Both the position numbers and the translations under genes were made by a program. 64,000 bases of DNA from Bacillota bacterium (lineage in GTDB: Bacteria > Bacillota > Clostridia > Acetivibrionales > DSM-1351): assembly GCA_023433945.1 (NCBI GenBank), contig JAEYTP010000087.1:1-64000 (forward strand), given 5' to 3'. Below, piece by piece: positions 55,926 through 64,000 of the stretch. Position 1 is the stretch's first letter, and the number at the start of each line of letters is the position of its first letter. Under the pieces are notes generated by a model that did not search any database, was not told the origin of the DNA, and was given only the letters and a program-made list of their open reading frames with translations.

Positions 55926-56643
55926 TGGTACTTGGGATGGATTTCTTACTGCGGTACACCATTATTACTATGATGGAAAGACAGCCTTGGGAATTGAATC
56001 TGTACTGGAGCATCAGCCCTCCCTTTTTGATGAAGTGCAAAATATAACGACCGATACCGTTAAAGCCAAAAAAGTTGAAAATGCCATACTTACCAAGATA
56101 TCCTGCGATAGTTTGGACACTATCCAAAAATGTTTCTTCTCTGATATTTCAGGACGTGAGGGCTTTATTCTCAACTATATTAAGCTTGGTTTTAAGGTGG
56201 GCAGCAGAATTGATTCTATGTTGGGTGACAGCACGGCACTTAGTGTAATTGTACCAGCTAGAAAACTAAATATGGAATGTCACCGTATGCTTGGGATTTT
56301 GCGCTTTGAACTTATTGAAGGCAATATTTATTATGCAAAGCTGGAGCCTGACCATAATATTATTACTTACATTGCCCCTCACTTTCAAAGGCGCTTTCAG
56401 GATCAGAATTTTATAATTCATGATATGAAAAGAAACCTGGCGGCTATGTACAACACCAAAAAACTTATAATTACCTATTTGGACTTATCGGGAGTACCCT
56501 CTCTTCACAAGGACGAAATGGAGTTTCAGGAGTTATGGAAAAACTACTTCAAGCATATTGCAATAAAGAGCAGAATTAATCCAAAACTGCAAAAGCAGAT
56601 GATGCCAAAAAGGTATTGGAAGCATATGGTGGAGAAAAAGTAG
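55909..56643 (+). CDS. putative DNA metabolism protein (TIGR03915/DUF4130)
   Basis: 244 residues: IYIYDGTWDGFLTAVHHYY start, HRMLGILRFELIEGNIYYAKLEPDHNI and YWKHMVEK end are family marks. In other bacteria it is encoded beside, or fused to, uracil-DNA-glycosylase-like proteins, and pairs with the radical SAM protein upstream. GTG start inside the upstream gene with GGGAGG 10 bases before. Reaction unknown. Confidence 0.87.
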   Translation: MIYIYDGTWDGFLTAVHHYYYDGKTALGIESVLEHQPSLFDEVQNITTDTVKAKKVENAILTKISCDSLDTIQKCFFSDISGREGFILNYIKLGFKVGSRIDSMLGDSTALSVIVPARKLNMECHRMLGILRFELIEGNIYYAKLEPDHNIITYIAPHFQRRFQDQNFIIHDMKRNLAAMYNTKKLIITYLDLSGVPSLHKDEMEFQELWKNYFKHIAIKSRINPKLQKQMMPKRYWKHMVEKK

Positions 56644-56647
56644 AAAA

Positions 56648-56683
56648 ACCCAGTAATGCACACTTTAATATGCGTTACTGGGT
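56648..56683 (+). terminator. hairpin after the DNA repair pair
   Basis: Stem ACCCAGTAA / TTACTGGGT; the U-tract is poor, so it may only stabilise the mRNA end. A two-copy ~34-bp repeat (TGCCGA...TTATTCTTTTAC) follows at 56712-56790. Confidence 0.5.
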
Positions 56684-56812
56684 GTTAAATGCTAGATATT
56701 GTAAAAAAATTATGCCGATGTTTATTCTTTTACTGCGTATTATTTTGCCGACTCTTTTATTCTTTTACCGTTGTTTTATTTGTTCGGTGCTATATTTTCC
56801 CTGTTAATTTTC

Positions 56813-58210
56813 CTACTGCAACTTATTTACTAATTCCTTGAATACATTTCCCCTATGTTCAAAGTTTTTGAACATATCGAAGCTGGTACTAGCTGGGGAT
56901 AATATAACGCAGTCACCTACTATGGCATTCTTGCTTGCCTCCTGTACAACCTGCTCATAGGTTTCACAGTGTATAATCTTTATCTGATCGTCCCTGTCTG
57001 TCTGCTCTATAAAATTAATATATGCTTCCTCAATTCTTGCAGCAGTAGCACCTATCAGAATGAGAAGCTTAACCTTTTCAGCTATAGCTGGGCCTATTGA
57101 GTCATAAGGTATTCCCTTATCCTTTCCACCCGCTATAAGTATAACCTTCTCCTTAAAGGTACCTAGTGCTGCTATAGTTCTAGAAGGACTGCTGTCTATG
57201 GAACTGTTATAATATTTTACTCCACGCAGCTCCCTGATTAGTTCAATTCTATGCTCTACACCATTGAAAGTAGTCGCAATCTTTCTAATTGTTTGCGGCT
57301 TAACATAATCAATTGTTGCTGCTGTTGCAGCCATATAGTTCTCAATATTATGATTTCCAGGGATCTTTATTCTTTCAGCTTCAACAACCTTTATTTCCTC
57401 ATTGTTTTTCTTCACTACTATAAAACCGTCCTTTAGAATTACCCCGGATGGAATATTGCTGACTCGGGCGAACATTGTGCATTTTCCTATCGCCTCGCTC
57501 TGAAAGCCCCTGGTTATATCATTATCATTATTAAGTACAAGCTTATCTGTAGGCTTTTGGAATAGGAAAATGTTCTTTTTGGCAGTTACATACTCTTCCA
57601 TTGACTTATGAACATCTAAGTGATTGGGTGAAACATTAGTGATGACAGCTACCTGTGGGCTTGTTTTAATGGTCATAAGCTGAAAGCTGCTTAATTCTAA
57701 TACAACCTTATCCTCGGGTTTTACATCATCTATTCTGCTAAGCAATGGTGTTCCGATATTTCCCCCCAACCAACAATTATAGCCTTCCTCTGTAAGAATC
57801 TTATATATAAGTGTAGTTGTTGTAGTTTTTCCATCACTTCCGGTCACAGCAAATACTGTTGCGGGACACAACTTCATAAATTCTTCCATTTCAGACGTAA
57901 GTTCAGCTCCACGCTTTACCTCTTCTACAAGTTCGGGTAGGTCAGGTCTCATTCCAGGAGTTCTGAATATAACATCAAAGCATTTGAGATTAGACAGATA
58001 ACTATCCCCAAGACTATATCTGACTGAATAGCCCTTAAGTTGTTCAAATGCCTCTTGTAATTTATCTTCAGGGCTTTTATCAAATGCTGTAACATCAACA
58101 CCTAAATTGCAGAGATACTTTATCAATGGAATATTGCTAATACCTATTCCAAGAACAGCTACCTTCTTGTTTTTTATACTCTCTTTAAACTGTTGAAGCT
58201 TTTCATTCAT
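56813..58210 (-). CDS. murD: UDP-N-acetylmuramoylalanine--D-glutamate ligase
   Basis: 465 residues. Adds D-glutamate to UDP-MurNAc-L-Ala in peptidoglycan synthesis. N-terminal UDP-binding region VAVLGIGISNIPLIKYL, ATP loop VTGSDGKTTTTTLIY, SPNHLDVHKSMEEY, GVEHRIELI and C-terminal LSPASTSFDMFKNFEHRGNVF. ATG 58210 has AGGATGG 8 bases upstream. Alone here, away from a mur cluster. Confidence 0.96.
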   Translation of the reverse strand: MNEKLQQFKESIKNKKVAVLGIGISNIPLIKYLCNLGVDVTAFDKSPEDKLQEAFEQLKGYSVRYSLGDSYLSNLKCFDVIFRTPGMRPDLPELVEEVKRGAELTSEMEEFMKLCPATVFAVTGSDGKTTTTTLIYKILTEEGYNCWLGGNIGTPLLSRIDDVKPEDKVVLELSSFQLMTIKTSPQVAVITNVSPNHLDVHKSMEEYVTAKKNIFLFQKPTDKLVLNNDNDITRGFQSEAIGKCTMFARVSNIPSGVILKDGFIVVKKNNEEIKVVEAERIKIPGNHNIENYMAATAATIDYVKPQTIRKIATTFNGVEHRIELIRELRGVKYYNSSIDSSPSRTIAALGTFKEKVILIAGGKDKGIPYDSIGPAIAEKVKLLILIGATAARIEEAYINFIEQTDRDDQIKIIHCETYEQVVQEASKNAIVGDCVILSPASTSFDMFKNFEHRGNVFKELVNKLQ

Positions 58211-58423
58211 AATTGAAACCATCCTTTTCATGACCTATAATTAGTAATCAAACAACAATTATTTATTTATAAATCTAGCCATTTCCTAGATTTTGAATGC
58301 CTATTATACTATTATATTTAAAAAAATTTCTTCTGTACATATTTAAAAAATTTTCTTCTGGATATATTGAAATAAATAAAAATATATAGTAAAATAATAT
58401 AGCGCTCAAACAGAGCCAGTCAT

Positions 58424-58510
58424 GCGGGAATGGCGGAATTGGCAGACGCGCTAGTTTCAGGTACTAGTGGACGCAAGTTCGTGCAGGTTCAAGTCCTGTT
58501 TTCCGCACCA
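58424..58510 (+). tRNA. tRNA-Leu (anticodon CAG)
   Basis: 87 bases with encoded CCA. Acceptor stem GCGGGAA pairs with TTTCCGC (one G-U), anticodon stem CTAGT / ACTAG with loop TTCAGGT (anticodon CAG), a long variable arm as in type II tRNAs, and TPsiC loop GGTTCAAGTCC. Confidence 0.95.
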
Positions 58511-58593
58511 CAACGGCGCAAATTTGAACTTCAAACAACGGCTTCCTTTTTTCAAGAAGGTCGTTGCGGTAGTCAAAATAGCCCAATAACGAG

Positions 58594-58632
58594 AAAAAGA
58601 CCCTAAGGTTTTAAACCTTAGGGTCTTTTTTG
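58594..58632. terminator. perfect hairpin terminator after tRNA-Leu
   Basis: AAAAAGACCCTAAGGTTT pairs perfectly with AAACCTTAGGGTCTTTTT, giving T- and A-runs at the ends. It can work on both strands. A weaker hairpin (CAACGGCTTC / GAAGGTCGTTG) lies at 58530-58567. Confidence 0.9.
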
Positions 58633-58762
58633 TTATCAGTTTTTTGCGCATATCGCTTTTTTGAATATAATAAACATTTCTAAAACCTTGCACTCTCGCC
58701 GAAGTAGAAGCTCTCTAGAAAACCGGCTTGTATTCCGAGTAGATAAACTTAAATTGTTCTCC

Positions 58763-58918
58763 GTGCTATTCATGCCGTAAATCACAAGTTCATATATGAA
58801 CGCCTTATCGAAGCCAGTTATATCAACCGAAAAAAGCAGGGATCATATTGCTTTTTGCCTTTTTACAGCCGTTTACTTCCGCAGATATCATTATCTACCC
58901 ATAATTTTTAATTCGGTT
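58763..58918 (+). other. protein-like open stretch without start, function unknown
   Basis: About 50 codons open without ATG read VNHKFIYERLIEASYINRKKQ and so on, with more balanced codon use than the rest of the window. Possibly a relic of an inserted element. The 380-base gap between the tRNA and hicB shows nothing else. Confidence 0.2.
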
Positions 58919-59292
58919 TTAAGTGCCGCTTGCAAGACAGCAGAAAAATTCACGCCTGCCCGCTCCGCTTCAAAGTTAAGCCACGAAGGGATCGTGCAAT
59001 TCTTCTTCACGGTGCGCATATCGTTTTTTCTGCGATATTCCGCAAAATCAACGTCAACCAGCGAAACAATGCCACCGGACGGGGCTTCGGCTTGAACGTC
59101 TGCAAGGTTTGACGCATTCGGCAATGTTTCGCCGTCATCCTGCATATCAATTCCCATAAGCCCGATTGCATCGCGTGCCATTTCCATTGCGTCCGGAATA
59201 TCTTTGCCCTGCGTATTAATATTAAAATCGGGGACGAATACAATGACAAATTCTTTTCCCTGTGTCATAACAATGGGATATGCGTTTTTCAT
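58891..59292 (-). CDS. hicB: HicB-family antitoxin, solitary
   Basis: 133 residues: N-terminal HicB fold (YPIVMTQGKEFVIVFVPDFNINTQGKDIPDAMEMARDAIGLMG) and a C-terminal DNA-binding part of ribbon-helix-helix type (KKNCTIPSWLNFEAERAGVNFSAVLQAAL). HicB normally inhibits the RNase toxin HicA, encoded next to it. No hicA is found on either side. AGGAGG lies 8 bases before the ATG. GC content is clearly higher than in its neighbours, suggesting transfer. Confidence 0.88.
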   Translation of the reverse strand: MKNAYPIVMTQGKEFVIVFVPDFNINTQGKDIPDAMEMARDAIGLMGIDMQDDGETLPNASNLADVQAEAPSGGIVSLVDVDFAEYRRKNDMRTVKKNCTIPSWLNFEAERAGVNFSAVLQAALKTELKIMGR

Positions 59293-59324
59293 CTTTAATA
59301 CCTCCTAGAAATCTGCTTGACATA

Positions 59325-59358
59325 TATTATACGCCTTTTATACGCATATACCAATAGT
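59325..59358 (-). promoter_or_regulatory. hicB promoter with repeated GCGTATAA
   Basis: On the minus strand TTGGTA and TATAAT are 17 bases apart. GCGTATAA occurs twice around the -10, with an inverted ATACGC further upstream; these may be HicB operator half sites. The rest of 59360-59640 shows no gene. Confidence 0.5.
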
Positions 59359-59645
59359 CTTCAGAAAATAATGCGTATTTTGTGCGTCTAATAACTGCAA
59401 CGCAAAAGGAGTTTTTTATTTTACATTTTGGTGAGGTCACAAAAATGATAAAAACCACATAAACAAACCATTTTTTAACTTGCTGGCAATTTGCCTACCC
59501 TGGCAAAATGGCTGTTGCAAAAAATTAATAACCGATTTTAACGCGCAAAAAATGCAGCAAGGTTACTCTTACACTTGCCACCAAAGCCGCTGACAGCGTG
59601 CAATCCGAGTGTTCGTTTTTTGTCGTCATTAGGCGCACCATAACT

Positions 59646-59698
59646 GGGCACCCATTTTGATACATTGTGTAACAAACTGGGTGCCCGTTTTATTTATT
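59646..59698 (+). terminator. hairpin with T-run at the right edge of the island
   Basis: Stem GGGCACCCA / TGGGTGCCC with a 23-base loop, followed by GTTTTATTTATT. No plus-strand gene precedes it, so it may mark a lost gene. Confidence 0.65.
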
Positions 59699-59726
59699 CA
59701 AGATGAAATGTTCACATTTGTTCTAA

Positions 59727-60881
59727 TCAAAATAGATTTCTGATAATATCCGCGCCTGCCACGAATGTACCTATAGAAGCTCCTATATTAGCCATTAAGA
59801 TTACAAGAATTATTCTTAAAAATCTATTTCTTATAAAGCCCTTAATAGAAAATATGTCTTCTGGTATTCTCTCAATATCCCGAACGGTTGGCTTTTTTAT
59901 CTTTGCTTCTACTAATCCTGTAAACCAACCACATGCGAGAATAGGATTTATGGTCGTAAATGGTGCAATTATTAGGGAGGTTATTATACTTAAAGGGTGT
60001 GCAAGTGACAGTGCTGTAAACAGGGCCGCCAATACTCCCGTCCAGAGAACCCACGCCGATAATTGTTCAAATCCTGTCTGTATGCTGACAAAAAATGAGT
60101 ATAACAATAAGACAATTAGTGCACCAGGAATAAGCCATCCCACTATTTTAGTGGCCGTTTTCTTAGGCGGAATGGTTGAAATGCTCTCTATATCCTGTGA
60201 ACGATAGATTTCGTTCTTTACACCAGGCACATGAGCACCGCCAAGTACGGCTACTATCTTTTTACCGGGTGCTTCTTTTATCTTTGAAGCTAAATACTGG
60301 TCGCGTTCGCTGATCAGTATTTCTCCAATCTTGGGAAACTGTTTGCGCATGTCTATCAATACTGACTCAAGCATGTCCGACTTCAATAGCTCCTGTAAAT
60401 CCATATCAGAGACTTCGGTATCATCATCAAAAGAAAACAGTAGACTAAAAAGCATCTTTCCCTTTTCCCACAAGCTGAGTTTTCGCCATATTCGAAGAAA
60501 TGTAGTTTGAATTTTTCTGTCAGCCAAAACCAAGGTTGCACCAATCTGCTCTGCGCTCTTAATCCCTTGTATCATTTCACCACCAACAGACGTATTGAGC
60601 TGTTTTGCAATTCTTTTTTGATAAGAGCTTAATGCCAGGTTTGCCATTAGAAATCCAACCTTTTTTGACTTGATAACTTTAATAATGTCTGTATTCTCCC
60701 ATGCTTTGGGATTTTGGAGGCTGTTATATCTGTCCTCGTCAAGTTCAATACAAACGCTGTCGGGGTGCTCTGCTTCAATAACCTGTTTTACAAGTTCCAC
60801 GCTTTCCTTTGAAACATGGGCAGTGGCTACTAAAATTATCTTTTTATTTTGATATTCAAGCGTTGTTACATTTTCAAACAT
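59727..60881 (-). CDS. TraB/GumN family membrane protein
   Basis: About 384 residues. The TraB domain covers about 1-235: ILVATAHVSKESVELVKQVI (conserved His), DSVCIELDEDRY, ISERDQYLASKI and VAVLGGAHVPGV; four or so membrane segments follow to the C terminus (WLIPGALIVLLLYSFFV, LSIITSLIIAPF, FLRIILVILMANIG). Relatives are linked to peptidase-like folds and to pheromone shutdown in enterococci; the true function is unknown. ATG 60881 has GAGAGGAG 7 bases before it. Downstream of and probably controlled by the TetR gene. Confidence 0.85.
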   Translation of the reverse strand: MFENVTTLEYQNKKIILVATAHVSKESVELVKQVIEAEHPDSVCIELDEDRYNSLQNPKAWENTDIIKVIKSKKVGFLMANLALSSYQKRIAKQLNTSVGGEMIQGIKSAEQIGATLVLADRKIQTTFLRIWRKLSLWEKGKMLFSLLFSFDDDTEVSDMDLQELLKSDMLESVLIDMRKQFPKIGEILISERDQYLASKIKEAPGKKIVAVLGGAHVPGVKNEIYRSQDIESISTIPPKKTATKIVGWLIPGALIVLLLYSFFVSIQTGFEQLSAWVLWTGVLAALFTALSLAHPLSIITSLIIAPFTTINPILACGWFTGLVEAKIKKPTVRDIERIPEDIFSIKGFIRNRFLRIILVILMANIGASIGTFVAGADIIRNLF

Positions 60882-60931
60882 TTCTTTACTCCTCTCACTA
60901 ATCAGTTTAAGACCCATAATTTTTTACTCAT

Positions 60932-61585
60932 TCATTTAGGTTTTTTATTACTTATTAACTGAAATATTAGATCTTCCGTAAGCGTTATAAATTGTTCCTT
61001 GTCTAAAGAAAAGAATCCCATAAAGCTATCGCCGCATAAACTAAGCATATGTAAGAAACCGTTCAATAGAAAAATGGTAGAAAACCCTAGATGCGAAGCC
61101 TCAACATCAGTTCGAATACTATGATCACATGATGCCATTTCAAATAGAGAAATAACCTCTTTGTAAATAGTTCTGACACAGTCAGCATATTTTATATAAT
61201 AAGGAAGCTCATTCAGTTCACTATTTGATTTTGTTGCTTTTATTTCTGCCATCAAGTCAAATAATGAATTATAGTTTTTATAAAAATCAAAGAAAGCAAT
61301 ATATACTAACTTTATTTTTTCATAGCCTGTATCGCCACATTTTATTCTTTCTTGAATATCCAAAAGAAGTCTTGAGTGACCTTTAAGTAATACAGCATAA
61401 TATAAATCTTCCTTGCAAACGAAATACCTGTAAATCGTTCGTTTTGTGTATTCACAACTCTCTGCGAGCGCATCCATGGACGTGTTATTGTACCCTTTAA
61501 TGCTAAAGAGATTCTCCGCGTGCTGTAAAATAGTCTTTTCTATCTCAACTTTCTCTCTTTCCTGACGGGAAAGCTCTTTTGTCAT
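60932..61585 (-). CDS. TetR family transcriptional regulator
   Basis: 217 residues with an N-terminal HTH (ILQHAENLFSIKGYNNTSMDALAESCEYTKRTIYRYFVCKEDLYYAV) and a ligand-binding helical domain. AGGAG lies 9 bases before the ATG. Forms an operon with the TraB-like gene and has a palindrome upstream that fits autorepression. Ligand unknown. Confidence 0.93.
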   Translation of the reverse strand: MTKELSRQEREKVEIEKTILQHAENLFSIKGYNNTSMDALAESCEYTKRTIYRYFVCKEDLYYAVLLKGHSRLLLDIQERIKCGDTGYEKIKLVYIAFFDFYKNYNSLFDLMAEIKATKSNSELNELPYYIKYADCVRTIYKEVISLFEMASCDHSIRTDVEASHLGFSTIFLLNGFLHMLSLCGDSFMGFFSLDKEQFITLTEDLIFQLISNKKPK

Positions 61586-61618
61586 TGCAATTCACTCCTA
61601 AATATCATTTTCTACACT

Positions 61619-61651
61619 AATAGTATACTTGTACAACCACAGTATACTATT
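61619..61651. promoter_or_regulatory. TetR operator palindrome
   Basis: Perfect 11-bp inverted repeat AATAGTATACT / AGTATACTATT with an 11-base spacer, about 35 bases upstream of the TetR gene start. Confidence 0.75.
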
Positions 61652-61747
61652 TGCATAGCTCTATGTCAATTTTTCTAGCTATTATCAAATAAACTTGCTT
61701 CTCTTCATTGGTTTGTATCGTAGTAATAAAACTTTGCAGTAAAAATA

Positions 61748-61787
61748 AATCAGGTAGGAATGAAAAAAATCTCACTCCTACCTGATT
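61748..61787 (-). terminator. terminator of the 40-residue ORF
   Basis: A 15-bp stem with one G-T pair (ATCAGGTAGGAATGA / TCACTCCTACCTGAT), followed on the minus strand by TTATTTTTAC. Confidence 0.8.
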
Positions 61788-61803
61788 GCTTAAGCTTTCT
61801 AGT

Positions 61804-61926
61804 TCATGTACGTGCTTCTTGAACTTTTCCCTTTGATAAGTATTTTATACAATCATTGATTTGCTCGGGTGTGTACCCCTTGGCTTTAAGCCAGTAGCAA
61901 AGTCTACTCATTTCTTTAGTTGTCAT
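61804..61926 (-). CDS. small hypothetical protein, 40 residues
   Basis: Start MTTKEMSRLCYWLKAKGYT, then PEQINDCIKYLSKGKVQ. Amphipathic and helical by appearance, with two cysteines. GGAG lies 9 bases before the ATG and a strong terminator follows, so it is a likely real gene although very short. No family recognised. Confidence 0.6.
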   Translation of the reverse strand: MTTKEMSRLCYWLKAKGYTPEQINDCIKYLSKGKVQEART

Positions 61927-62126
61927 ATCGATTTTCTCCTATTACTTTTATGATAGGTTTATGGGGTTGCCTTATGCTCCAGCAGAGAGTGTTCAAGCAT
62001 ACAGCACTGCTTCACTTGCTGTGATTACATTATTCTCTATGTCAGAATATAACCTGTTTTTTTAAGTATGTACTTGTTTGTATGATAACAATCTTTACAA
62101 CATACATACTTGCTTTTAACCACATA

Positions 62127-62924
62127 TCACCCCAAAGCCGAATAATCAAAATGCTCCTGGTCCTTGGTGTAGAAGAACGTCTTTATTGATTTAAAGTTAT
62201 ATTTGTTTGCCATAATAAGTTGCTCTGTACTGCCAACGAATAGTATTCCCTGGTGAACAAGAGATTTATTGAAGTTTTTATATATCTCGGATTTTGCTTC
62301 CTCTGTAAAATATATCAATACATTTCTACACACAATCAGATCAACATTTGATGGATATGGGTCTCTTAAAAGATTATGATGTTTGAACTCAACACAATTC
62401 TTAATCTCATCCTTAACAGCATAGTTATCACCAAGCATTGTGAAATATTTATGTACAAACTCCTTTGGAAGGTTATCCAAGCTTTTTGGCGTGTATACCC
62501 CCGTCTTTGCTTTGTCTAATGCGCCAAGATCAATATCTGTAGCAAGAATTTTAATAGAGTTCAAAGGTAAAAACTTATTTAATACCATTACAAGAGTATA
62601 TGGCTCATCACCAGTAGAGCAAGCTGCACTCCATATTGTAAGCCTTTTTTTTCGAGATAATAGCATCGGAATTATTTCATTTTCCAGTACAGCCCACTGT
62701 TCTGGATTACGATAAAATTCGGAAACATTTATAGTTAGATAATTGATGAACTCATTGAATAGCTCTTTATTTGTTTTTAGAGCAGTTACATAATCCTTAT
62801 ACTCATCATAATTGTTCTTCTTTATAAGAGCATCTATTCTGCGTTTCATCTGTTTTTCCTTATAAAGGGTAAGGTTTATTTTAGTCATGTTGAAAATTTC
62901 GTGTTTAAAGCCTTCATAATCCAT
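62127..62924 (-). CDS. cheR: CheR-type protein glutamate methyltransferase
   Basis: 265 residues. Methylates chemoreceptor glutamates with SAM. N-terminal helical domain (KINLTLYKEKQMKRRIDALI), then SAM site IWSAACSTGDEPYTLVM, ILATDIDLGALDKAK, and DLIVCRNVLIYFTEEA. ATG 62924 has AAGGGGG about 9 bases upstream. It stands alone, without cheB or receptors here. Confidence 0.93.
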   Translation of the reverse strand: MDYEGFKHEIFNMTKINLTLYKEKQMKRRIDALIKKNNYDEYKDYVTALKTNKELFNEFINYLTINVSEFYRNPEQWAVLENEIIPMLLSRKKRLTIWSAACSTGDEPYTLVMVLNKFLPLNSIKILATDIDLGALDKAKTGVYTPKSLDNLPKEFVHKYFTMLGDNYAVKDEIKNCVEFKHHNLLRDPYPSNVDLIVCRNVLIYFTEEAKSEIYKNFNKSLVHQGILFVGSTEQLIMANKYNFKSIKTFFYTKDQEHFDYSALG

Positions 62925-63006
62925 TACGATTTCCCCCTTTTGTAAGTGCAAAAAATATTGCAAATAATCCTAAGTTGTATTAAATATTATGTATAAATTT
63001 AATTAA

Positions 63007-63035
63007 AGGATGTACCTAATTGAAGGTACACCCTC
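63007..63035 (-). terminator. terminator of the S1-domain gene
   Basis: Stem GGATGTACC / GGTACACCC (one G-T pair) with an 8-base loop; on the minus strand followed by TTTAATTAAATTT. Confidence 0.65.
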
Positions 63036-63053
63036 TAAACTGCCATTTCAATT

Positions 63054-64000
63054 TTATTCTTCGTTTGAAATATTATCAGCAATGGTATTAACCATTTCTT
63101 CTTTGTGCTCAGAAGGGAGTTCCTCTCCATCAGCAACAACCTCTTCATCCTTCTTTACAGGATCGATAGGGTTTACTTCTTTTATGCTGAGGCTAATCTT
63201 CTTTGCTTCGGTATCAAGTTCAGTAATCTTAGCTTCTACAACCTGTCCTACCTTTAGAACATCTCCTGGCTTTCCGATTCTCATATTTGAGATTTGGGAA
63301 ATATGAACTAGTCCGTCAATGCCTTCTTCTACTTCAACAAAAGCACCAAATGGTACAAGTCTTACTACCTTGCCAGTGATAACATTTCCTACTTCGTACT
63401 TTTCAGCAACCTTGTTCCAAGGGTTGTCACTCTGCTTCTTGTAACCAAGAGAAATTCTCTTCTTGTCCTTGTCAAACTCAAGAACAAATACATCTACAGC
63501 ATCTCCTAAGCTTACAACTTCTGAAGGATGCTTGATTTTGTTCCATGAAAGCTCTGAAAGGTGAACAAGACCATCAACTCCACCAATATCAACAAAAGCA
63601 CCAAAGTCCATTAGGCTCTTAACAACACCCTTGTATGCCTTGCCAACTTCAATATTATTCCAAATTTCAGCAGAAGCTGTTTCCTTCTTTTCTTCGAGAA
63701 GAATTCTAGCTGAACCAACAACCTTTCTCTTCTGTCTGTTGCATTCAATTATACTTACATTAAGTACCTGATTGTTAAATTCATGAAGATCCTTAACAAA
63801 ACGATCGCTAATCTGTGAAGCTGGTATAAATACTCTCACTCCCATATAGTTTGCGATAACTCCGCCATTTACTACTTCAGTAACCTTAACCTTTAATGGA
63901 GTCTTTGCTTCAAATGCCTTCTCAACTGTTTCCCAGCCCCTGAAAGAATCAACCTTTTTCTTGCTAAGAAGTACGTTTCCGTCGCCATCGTTTACTCTTA
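63054..64000 (-). CDS. rpsA: 30S ribosomal protein S1-like, 5' cut by window
   Basis: The frame stays open beyond the ATG at 63845 to the window edge (VNDGDGNVLLSKKK... reads as S1 sequence), so the gene starts outside. About 314 residues with the end of two S1 domains and two complete ones: GKAYKGVVKSLMDFGAFVDI...GLVHLSEL and GNVITGKVVRLVPFGAFVEV...GLVHISQI. Acidic C-terminal tail. In clostridia such genes are often fused to ispH, which cannot be judged here. Binds mRNA at the ribosome. Confidence 0.9.
   Translation of the reverse strand, partial: RVNDGDGNVLLSKKKVDSFRGWETVEKAFEAKTPLKVKVTEVVNGGVIANYMGVRVFIPASQISDRFVKDLHEFNNQVLNVSIIECNRQKRKVVGSARILLEEKKETASAEIWNNIEVGKAYKGVVKSLMDFGAFVDIGGVDGLVHLSELSWNKIKHPSEVVSLGDAVDVFVLEFDKDKKRISLGYKKQSDNPWNKVAEKYEVGNVITGKVVRLVPFGAFVEVEEGIDGLVHISQISNMRIGKPGDVLKVGQVVEAKITELDTEAKKISLSIKEVNPIDPVKKDEEVVADGEELPSEHKEEMVNTIADNISNEE

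Noticed and set aside
58457..58693. 78-residue ORF overlapping tRNA-Leu
   Set aside because: It reads through the tRNA on the opposite strand and resembles the typical false protein made from tRNA-Leu.

Overview
The window is low-GC DNA from a spore-forming anaerobic Firmicute, most likely a clostridium outside the classical cluster I. Dipicolinate synthase dpaA/dpaB sits next to M16 protease, tepA and ylzJ-like genes. The blocks miaB-ylbF-mutS-mutL-miaA-hfq and rpsO-pnp-(M16)-dpaAB-tepA-ylzJ match the order known from Bacillus and clostridia. Nearly all genes lie on the minus strand. The species cannot be named from the sequence alone.

Layout. 1-3.1 kb: end of a methyltransferase/glycosyltransferase fusion, then a SigZ-type sigma factor with a cysteine tail and a Cys-rich metal-efflux-type permease. 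3.6-7.3 kb: CoA-disulfide reductase with rhodanese, a papain-fold protein, and an ACR3 arsenite exporter with its own promoter and palindromic operator. 7.6-15 kb: housekeeping genes (glyA, AIR-synthase-like, DUF2225, VanW, thiI, nifS). 15.2-23.7 kb: a six-gene membrane complex related to group 4 [NiFe]-hydrogenases whose large subunit lacks the nickel ligands (Ehr type), followed by a Cys/His-rich acidic repeat protein. 24-33.8 kb: divergent lysM/lexA with SOS boxes, then hfq, miaA, mutL, mutS, ylbF-like, miaB. 34-41.2 kb: zinc-ribbon protein, GNAT, and a SiaABC-like partner-switching operon coupled to a CheA-like kinase and a REC-STAS regulator. 41.2-50.1 kb: two tandem ATP-grasp ligases, ylzJ, tepA, dpaBA, M16 protease, pnp, rpsO. 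50.5-56.6 kb: small membrane proteins, amidase, PFL/ACT pair, and an SOS-box-preceded radical-SAM DNA repair pair. 56.8-64 kb: murD, tRNA-Leu(CAG), a compositionally distinct island with a solitary HicB, a TetR-TraB operon, a 40-residue ORF, cheR, and the 3' part of an S1-domain gene.

The most unusual global feature is that many intergenic spacers contain private tandem repeats (units of 16-50 bp, 2-6 copies, a different sequence at each site). At hfq, the lysM gene and the hydrogenase-like large subunit, the first repeat copy lies inside the last codons and the array runs past the stop. In-frame minisatellites also occur inside mutL (36 bp x 6) and the His-rich protein (42 bp x 5). This suggests ongoing slippage or duplication across the genome. 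Three further systems deserve attention: the sigma-factor/Cys-rich permease pair, the SiaABC module with a two-component output instead of a diguanylate cyclase, and the LexA box upstream of the radical-SAM DNA repair pair.
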